In this document: positions 7,124 to 11,194 of the stretch, in pieces
How positions within the stretch are numbered: position 1 is the stretch's first letter
Layout of the letters: each line of letters starts with the position of its first letter
Assembly (NCBI GenBank): GCA_020722645.1
Contig: DYKL01000084.1
Span: 1-11,194 of the forward strand
Length of the DNA: 11,194 nucleotides
From: Acetofilamentum sp.
Lineage (GTDB): Bacteria > Bacteroidota > Bacteroidia > Bacteroidales > JAFGUD01
Reading direction: 5' to 3'
Program-made: the position numbers and the translations under genes
Notes under the pieces: generated by a model
What the model was told of the DNA's origin: nothing
What the model saw: the letters and a program-made list of their open reading frames with translations, nothing else
The model's database searches: none

Positions 7124-8041
7124 ATGTTTGAAGAATTTAAAGGACAAAATCTAATGGACTTTATGAACGTTTTTCCAACTGATGAAAGTTGCAAAGAGTA
7201 TTTAGCTCATTATAAGTGGAAAAATGGTTTTAAATGCCCAAAATGTGGATGCACAGAAGAACATCATTCAAAAAAACCATTTGTCAAAAGATGTAAGAAC
7301 TGTCTTCATCAAGAATCAGTTACCTCAGGTACACTTTTCCATAAACTAAAATTCAGTATTCAAAAGGCATTTTTTATTTTATTTGAAATTAGCACTACTA
7401 CAAAAAGTGCATCAAGCGAGGTATATGCAAAAAAATATGGAATAAATCATAATACAGCATGGTTGTTTGGACAAAAGGTGCGTAATGCAATGAATAGCAG
7501 CTTACAACATCCATTAAAAGGTAAAGTAGAAGTAGATGAGACATTAATAGGAGGGAAAGAGCCTGGTAAACAAGGACGAGGAGCTGAAAAAAAGACTTTA
7601 GTAGTTATAGCAATAGAAAAAAATAAGGATGAAAATGGAATTAAGAGAGCTTATGCACAGGTAATTAAAAATTCAAGTTCAACACAATTAAGTAAAATAT
7701 TCCAAGAACATGTCGATAAATCGGCGGAAGTAAAAACCGATAAATGGACAGGTTATATTCCATTAATGGAAAAATGGGATATTGAAATGGAAAAAAGTGT
7801 AGCAGGCAAGAATTTTGAATTAATGCACCGATTTATTCAAGGCTTAAAATCTTGGATAAGAGGAATATATCATCATATTAGTTCTGAACATATGCAAAAA
7901 TATCTTGATGAATATTGTTATAGATTTAATCGTAGCATTTTTAAAGAAACGATTTTTGATAAATTGATACAAAGATTAATTTTACACGAACCAATTTACT
8001 TAAAAGATATTAAATTATGTCAAACGAACTTAAATAGGTAA
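7124..8041 (+). CDS. IS1595-family (ISXO2-like) transposase
   Basis: The 305-residue protein has the architecture of this family. An N-terminal zinc ribbon has C38/C41 and C57/C60, followed by a helical DNA-binding region. The DDE-type catalytic domain starts at VEVDETLIGGKEPG with D138 as first acidic residue, and KTDKWTGY supplies D206 as the second. The third block is MHRFIQGLKSWIRG (H235, K242), followed by HMQKYLDEYCYRFNR, the usual C-terminal signature of ISXO2-like proteins. The Asn found in many relatives just before the LK of this block is Gly240 here; I cannot tell whether that affects activity, since the block varies between subgroups. The last codons and the stop lie within the right terminal repeat. 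The frame is intact and full length for the family. Confidence 0.94.
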   Translation: MFEEFKGQNLMDFMNVFPTDESCKEYLAHYKWKNGFKCPKCGCTEEHHSKKPFVKRCKNCLHQESVTSGTLFHKLKFSIQKAFFILFEISTTTKSASSEVYAKKYGINHNTAWLFGQKVRNAMNSSLQHPLKGKVEVDETLIGGKEPGKQGRGAEKKTLVVIAIEKNKDENGIKRAYAQVIKNSSSTQLSKIFQEHVDKSAEVKTDKWTGYIPLMEKWDIEMEKSVAGKNFELMHRFIQGLKSWIRGIYHHISSEHMQKYLDEYCYRFNRSIFKETIFDKLIQRLILHEPIYLKDIKLCQTNLNR

Positions 8042-8046
8042 TTCAA
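8031..8046 (-). repeat. Right terminal inverted repeat of the IS, overlapping the transposase stop codon
   Basis: The sequence is the exact complement of the left arm. The transposase stop TAA (8039-8041) lies inside it, so the repeat also encodes the end of the protein. Confidence 0.92.
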
Positions 8047-8054
8047 TAAAACTA
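8047..8054. repeat. Right target-site duplication of the IS
   Basis: TAAAACTA follows the right inverted repeat directly and is identical to 7046-7053. Confidence 0.9.
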
Positions 8055-8176
8055 TTATAGATGATGATTTGAAATTATATAAAGATATTGTATTTGAAAA
8101 AAACATCTATTCAAAAATAGTTTCTGCTGAAAATAATTTAATTGCTCTTATTTATAACTATAAGTGTATTGTTTAA

Positions 8177-8339
8177 TTGAATTATGAATATCTTTTTTTG
8201 TCTTTTTCATTTGTTGTAATCTGAAATTTTGTTACTTTAAACTGCAAACCCTCGCTCTTCGAGATTTATAATCCCTTCGGTTGTAAATGCCCTTATTTTG
8301 AAAGGTAGAAACAACAATTCTTTCATTCTCATTTTAGAA
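8177..8339. other. Non-coding spacer with probable degenerate repeat DNA
   Basis: I see no gene in this stretch. The part around 8247-8300 (ACCCTCGCTCTTCGAG, CCCTTCGG) is more GC-rich than its surroundings and has the look of the dispersed intergenic repeats common in Bacteroidetes, but I cannot confirm copies elsewhere from this window. Confidence 0.35.
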
Positions 8340-8397
8340 GAAACATCCCTCCTGCCCACTTTGGGAAGAGGGAGCAAGAGCGAATTTTTGATAACTT

Positions 8398-8425
8398 GCC
8401 ACGTAATTTATTGCGTGGCTTTTTT
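8398..8425 (+). terminator. Rho-independent terminator, copy 1
   Basis: GCCACG (8398-8403) and CGTGGC (8414-8419) form a 6-bp GC-rich stem, extendable by TAA/TTG to nine pairs around a TTTA loop. Six T residues follow at 8420-8425. It is oriented to stop plus-strand transcription from the IS or gene remnant before the GH13 gene. Confidence 0.75.
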
Positions 8426-8495
8426 GTAAAAATAAGAGAAACATCCCTCCTGCCCCTTTTGGTAAGAGGGAGCAAGAGCGAATTTTTGATAACTT

Positions 8496-8523
8496 GCCAC
8501 GTAATTTATTGCGTGGCTTTTTT
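8496..8523 (+). terminator. Rho-independent terminator, copy 2
   Basis: This is an identical copy of the hairpin plus T-run at 8398-8425, displaced by exactly one 98-bp unit, so two terminators stand in series. Confidence 0.75.
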
Positions 8524-8577
8524 GTAAAAATAAGAGAAACATCCCTCCTGCCCCTTTTGGTAAGAGGGAGCAAGAGC

Positions 8578-8740
8578 AACAGAAAGTCAGTTTAACTAAG
8601 TTGCTTGCTTTGCAGGTGTTTCGCAAAGCCTCGCAATGACGAAGAAACTAATTCCTAATTAATAATTAATAATTACCAATTCTTAATTTTTTACGTGGCT
8701 ATTTTCAAACGTTTGCACAAAAATTAACACATCTTTTATT
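8578..8740. other. Non-coding spacer with a small hairpin and AT-rich heptamers
   Basis: GCTTTGC (8607-8613) and GCAAAGC (8623-8629) form a 7-bp hairpin with a 9-base loop. It is followed by CTCGCAATGACGAAG, which resembles a motif (CGTCATTGCGAGG on the other strand) found as a dispersed repeat in many bacterial genomes. Next come TAATTAA heptamers at 8656-8675. TACGTGGCTATTTT at 8691-8704 echoes the right half of the terminator hairpin in the 98-bp unit. No gene is seen. Confidence 0.5.
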
Positions 8741-8762
8741 AATTTAACACTAATTTAACACT
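8741..8762. repeat. Two perfect 11-bp direct repeats before the GH13 gene
   Basis: AATTTAACACT occurs twice head to tail and runs on into the related AACTTTACA. A looser relative, AAATTAACACAT, lies at about 8721-8732. The position 36 bp before the start codon fits a regulator site, but in AT-rich DNA it could equally be slippage. Confidence 0.45.
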
Positions 8763-8769
8763 AACTTTA
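8762..8769 (+). promoter_or_regulatory. Weak candidate -7 box of the GH13 gene
   Basis: TAACTTTA matches seven of eight positions of TAnnTTTG, and 19 bases upstream there is only TTAA. It would start transcription about 20 nt before the ATG. A TTTG at 8712-8715 is too far upstream to pair with it. Confidence 0.25.
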
Positions 8770-8797
8770 CAAAAAATAAATTCAAAACTTACCGATA

Positions 8798-11194
8798 ATG
8801 AAAAAACTATCTGCTTTCTTCTCACTTTTATTGATTGCATTGATAACTAATGCACAAATTTATGACACAGAAGGTCTTAATATGCCCGGTAGCTGGGATA
8901 GTTGGACTAATCCCCCTACTAATGTTGTTTTTGCAGGAGTACAAGTTACCAATGGCACTCTCCTACCCACAACCAACTTAGGCGTCAATCACTATCAAAC
9001 CATTTTCTCCACACCTACCAACGTTGCTGCAGGTACTTATGGTTTCCTCTTTTCAAGCGGACCTACTACAAACTATTGGCAAAATAAATGGGCTAATGCT
9101 CATTTTAATTTAAACACAATAACCAATTTAATATATAGCGGCTCTATTAACGACACTATTACTCTGAACAACAGCAAAACTTACGTAATGAACTTTGAAG
9201 ATAATGGTTATGCAAATTCACGTGCTATTTTTATGGAATTATCTGCCCAACCCGTTAATATTACAGATGTTCACCAAGCTCCCGATATTCCTACTTCTAC
9301 CGAAGATGTTAACGTTAGCCTAACAACCGACAACTCGCCCTCTACTGATGAACATTTTTATTTGCGTTACACAACTAACAATTGGACAACATCAAGTACA
9401 GTATCTTGTTCATTTACCGGAACAACAGGCACCGCTGTTATTCCAGCACAAGCCTCAGGCAAAACAGTTCAGTATTACATTTTTTCCACCAACAAATCTG
9501 ACCTTACAGGTTTAACGTCAGCAGATATTGACCTCGTTACTATAAATTACAACAACAACGGCGGTCAAAATTACTCATATCAAGTTGCAGAAGAATTAAC
9601 TTGCAACGGAGCAATAGGCGTCATAGTTTCCGACCCTATTTTTCCTCTCGATGGCGGTAGTGTTATTATTACTTTTGATGCAACTCTGGGTAATGGAGCT
9701 TTAATTGGCTACACCGGAGATGTTTACGCTCATATTGGCGTTATTACTAACCTCAGTACTACTGAAAATGATTGGAAACATGTAAAAACTACTTGGGGAC
9801 AAAACACACCTGAAACCAAATTTACCAAAGTCGGCGATGACCTCTATCAGCTCACAATTGCCAATACCCGTCAATATTTCGGGGTTGCAACCGGTGAAAA
9901 TATTGAACAAATTGTTATGGTAATACGCAGCGGCGAACCTATCGACCCTCAGCACCCGACAACATTTATAGTGGCTCGAAACTCCGATGGTTCAGATATG
10001 CGTATGGATGTTTATCAAAATACTTTGGCAACAAAAATTCTTAGTCCTAATAAAAAAGAACCTCTTGTTCCTTTGAACTCAATTGTTCCTGTTTGTGCTT
10101 ATTGTATGAATGCTACAAATTTCTCGTTACTTATTGACGGTTCACAAGTTACCTCTACTACAAGCGACACAATTTTGTATGGATTAAATACCAATTCATA
10201 TAGTCCGGGCATACATACCATTATTGCTGATGCAACAGACGGCACAAACCATGAATACGACACAACTTTATTTTATATTAGAGACACTGTTCAAATTGCT
10301 GAACTCCCCAACGGAGTTATCGAAGGTATAAACTATATCAATGCAACAACTGTTACTTTGGTACTCCAAGACCCTAATGCATCCAAACAATTTGTTTTTG
10401 TAATTGGCGATTTCAACAATTGGCAAGTATCTGACCAAGGCTACATGAAACGAAATGCAAACGGCACTGAATTTTGGATTACAATCACAGGCTTAACACA
10501 AGGCAAGGAATATGCCTTCCAATACTACATAGACGGCGAATTAAAGATTGCAGACCCTTATGCCGATAAAATACTTGATCCTTGGAATGACCAATATATA
10601 CCAACAACAACATATCCTAATTTAAAAGCCTATCCTCGCGACTACACAAAAGGAATAGTTAGCATTTTTCAAACAGGACAAACCCCTTATGATTGGCAAA
10701 TTACAGATTTTACACCGGTAGCAATTAATGCCACACAACCAAATCTAATAATTTACGAACTTCTTGTTAGAGATTTCGGAAATCATTCAACAATAAAAGA
10801 TGTTGAAAATAAACTCGACTATCTGCAAAGTTTAGGTGTCAATGCTATTGAACTTATGCCTGTTTCAGAATTTGAAGGCAATATTAGCTGGGGCTACAAT
10901 CCCGATTTTTACTTCGCTTTTGATAAATATTATGGCACAAAAAACGATTTCAAGCACTTCATCGACCAATGCCACAGTAGAAATATTGCTGTCATTATGG
11001 ACATTGTGTTCAATCACGCTTTTAGTTTATGCCCATTAGCTCAAATGTATTGGGACGCCGATAATAACCAACCCGCAGCCAACAATCCATGGTTCAACCA
11101 AACAGCCCCTCACCCTCTCAGTGCCGGCAACGATTTTAACCACCAAAGCACATATACAAAAAATTTCGTCAAACGAGCATTGGCATACTGGCTC
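8798..11194 (+). CDS. Secreted multi-domain alpha-amylase-family (GH13) protein, 3' end outside window
   Basis: The frame is open from ATG to the window end, 799 codons, and is incomplete. MKKLSAFFSLLLIALITNA then Q is a signal peptide, probably cleaved after A19. Several beta-sandwich regions follow. Residues about 20-165 start with a PGSWDSW block. About 175-255 looks like a starch-module Ig-like domain. About 269-405, with GNGALIGYTGDVYAHIGVIT, is a type seen before Bacteroidetes amylases. About 408-505 is another Ig-like part. Residues about 512-600 form a CBM48-like module with GDFNNW and W542. The GH13 barrel begins near 647 with IYELLVRDF, continues with WGYNPDFYF (W698), and has conserved region I, DIVFNH (D735-H740). 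The catalytic Asp, Glu and Asp of the later regions are not in view, so activity cannot be judged. Likely role: extracellular starch or glycogen breakdown. Codons are visibly richer in G/C than those of the CHAT unit. Confidence 0.95.
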   Translation, partial: MKKLSAFFSLLLIALITNAQIYDTEGLNMPGSWDSWTNPPTNVVFAGVQVTNGTLLPTTNLGVNHYQTIFSTPTNVAAGTYGFLFSSGPTTNYWQNKWANAHFNLNTITNLIYSGSINDTITLNNSKTYVMNFEDNGYANSRAIFMELSAQPVNITDVHQAPDIPTSTEDVNVSLTTDNSPSTDEHFYLRYTTNNWTTSSTVSCSFTGTTGTAVIPAQASGKTVQYYIFSTNKSDLTGLTSADIDLVTINYNNNGGQNYSYQVAEELTCNGAIGVIVSDPIFPLDGGSVIITFDATLGNGALIGYTGDVYAHIGVITNLSTTENDWKHVKTTWGQNTPETKFTKVGDDLYQLTIANTRQYFGVATGENIEQIVMVIRSGEPIDPQHPTTFIVARNSDGSDMRMDVYQNTLATKILSPNKKEPLVPLNSIVPVCAYCMNATNFSLLIDGSQVTSTTSDTILYGLNTNSYSPGIHTIIADATDGTNHEYDTTLFYIRDTVQIAELPNGVIEGINYINATTVTLVLQDPNASKQFVFVIGDFNNWQVSDQGYMKRNANGTEFWITITGLTQGKEYAFQYYIDGELKIADPYADKILDPWNDQYIPTTTYPNLKAYPRDYTKGIVSIFQTGQTPYDWQITDFTPVAINATQPNLIIYELLVRDFGNHSTIKDVENKLDYLQSLGVNAIELMPVSEFEGNISWGYNPDFYFAFDKYYGTKNDFKHFIDQCHSRNIAVIMDIVFNHAFSLCPLAQMYWDADNNQPAANNPWFNQTAPHPLSAGNDFNHQSTYTKNFVKRALAYWL

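Larger units (their letters stand above)
7054..8046 (+). mobile_element. Complete IS1595-family (ISXO2-like) insertion sequence, 993 bp
   Basis: The element is bounded by perfect 16-bp terminal inverted repeats, TTGAATTACCTATTTA at 7054-7069 and its exact complement at 8031-8046. It is flanked by identical 8-bp duplications, TAAAACTA, at 7046-7053 and 8047-8054. It carries one intact transposase gene with its own promoter. Perfect ends, perfect duplications and an open transposase frame point to a recent insertion. The target was a small coding sequence whose frame is restored when the element is removed. Confidence 0.93.
6945..8176 (+). pseudogene. Small gene remnant split by the insertion sequence
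   Basis: The left part (6945-7053) reads STKKIREFFGLNSIDKNF and on to DDVIKTI. The right part (8055-8176) reads DDDLKLYKDIVFEKN and on to YNYKCIV, with a stop at 8174-8176. Deleting the IS plus one copy of its 8-bp target duplication joins the two in one frame with no stop, about 77 residues, which is strong evidence that this was coding DNA before insertion. The true start is unclear. In the same frame an ATG at 6918 gives MPKFVSFS and then a TAA at 6942-6944, so the gene was either already damaged upstream or began elsewhere. The sequence is rich in Asp, Lys and Ile with no recognisable domain. It may belong to the end of the CHAT neighbourhood. Confidence 0.65.
8340..8577. repeat. 98-bp tandem repeat, 2.4 copies
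   Basis: Units start at GAAACATCCCTCCTG at 8340, 8438 and 8536, exactly 98 bp apart. The third copy stops after GAGGGAGCAAGAGC at 8577. Units 1 and 2 differ only around CCCACTTTGGGAAG versus CCCCTTTTGGTAAG, and copy 3 follows unit 2. Each unit has two parts: an imperfect hairpin CCCTC ... GAGGG, and in full units a terminator-like hairpin GCCACG/CGTGGC with a T-run. The open minus-strand frames across it come only from the repetition and do not look like genes. Confidence 0.92.

Noticed and set aside
8340..8577. CRISPR array
   Set aside because: The repeated unit is 98 bp with no short repeat alternating with unique spacers, and the whole unit is duplicated.
8334..8626. Two overlapping open frames on the minus strand across the tandem repeat
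   Set aside because: They consist of the 98-bp unit translated repeatedly, overlap in different frames, and lack any coding signal; they are products of the repeat.
9701..9955. 84-codon minus-strand frame
   Set aside because: It lies wholly within the GH13 coding sequence and has no recognisable product.
10836..11039. 67-codon plus-strand frame
   Set aside because: It overlaps conserved GH13 sequence, including the region I motif, in another frame.

Overview
The window looks like a chromosomal piece of an AT-rich member of the Bacteroidetes. The grounds are: several promoters of that phylum's type (a TAnnTTTG box near -7 with a T-rich box 19 bases upstream), almost no Shine-Dalgarno sequences, an OmpA-type lipoprotein with an Ig-like front end, an exported TPR-CHAT protein, an IS1595/ISXO2-type transposase, and a large secreted modular GH13 enzyme. 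No species can be named from the sequence alone.

Layout, left to right. (1) 40-1773, minus strand: a lipoprotein with an N-terminal Ig-like domain, a large unassigned beta-rich middle and a C-terminal OmpA-like peptidoglycan-binding domain. (2) 1774-2149: a very AT-rich divergent promoter region with one TACTTTTG box facing each way. (3) 2150-6688, plus strand: a two-gene unit. It holds an unrecognised single-pass membrane protein (cytoplasmic domain with a cysteine cluster, one TM helix, periplasmic beta-rich domain) and, 33 bp later, a 1031-residue exported TPR protein ending in a CHAT (caspase-like) domain with an intact His872/Cys945 dyad. (4) 6689-8176: a decayed stretch. A short signal-peptide-like start runs into a compact DNA element that can fold into two successive three-way junctions. 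After that comes a small gene broken by a complete 993-bp IS1595-type insertion sequence. The IS has perfect 16-bp terminal inverted repeats and a perfect 8-bp target duplication; removing it restores an uninterrupted reading frame. (5) 8177-8797: non-coding, repeat-rich DNA with a 98-bp unit repeated 2.4 times (each full unit carries a rho-independent terminator), a small hairpin, AT-rich 7-mers, and a paired 11-bp repeat in front of the next gene. (6) 8798 to the window end, plus strand: the first 799 codons of a secreted alpha-amylase-family protein with several N-terminal beta domains, a CBM48-like module and the start of the GH13 barrel; the rest lies outside the window.

How the genes may work together. 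The membrane protein and the TPR-CHAT protein are the best candidate for a functional pair, with the CHAT dyad predicted to sit outside the cytoplasm rather than in it as in CRISPR-linked TPR-CHAT proteases. That pairing is inferred from gene order, spacing and topology. The OmpA lipoprotein is divergently transcribed and may or may not be related. The GH13 enzyme has visibly more G/C in its codons than the CHAT unit, is insulated from it by the terminators and repeats, and is probably an independent polysaccharide-use gene.
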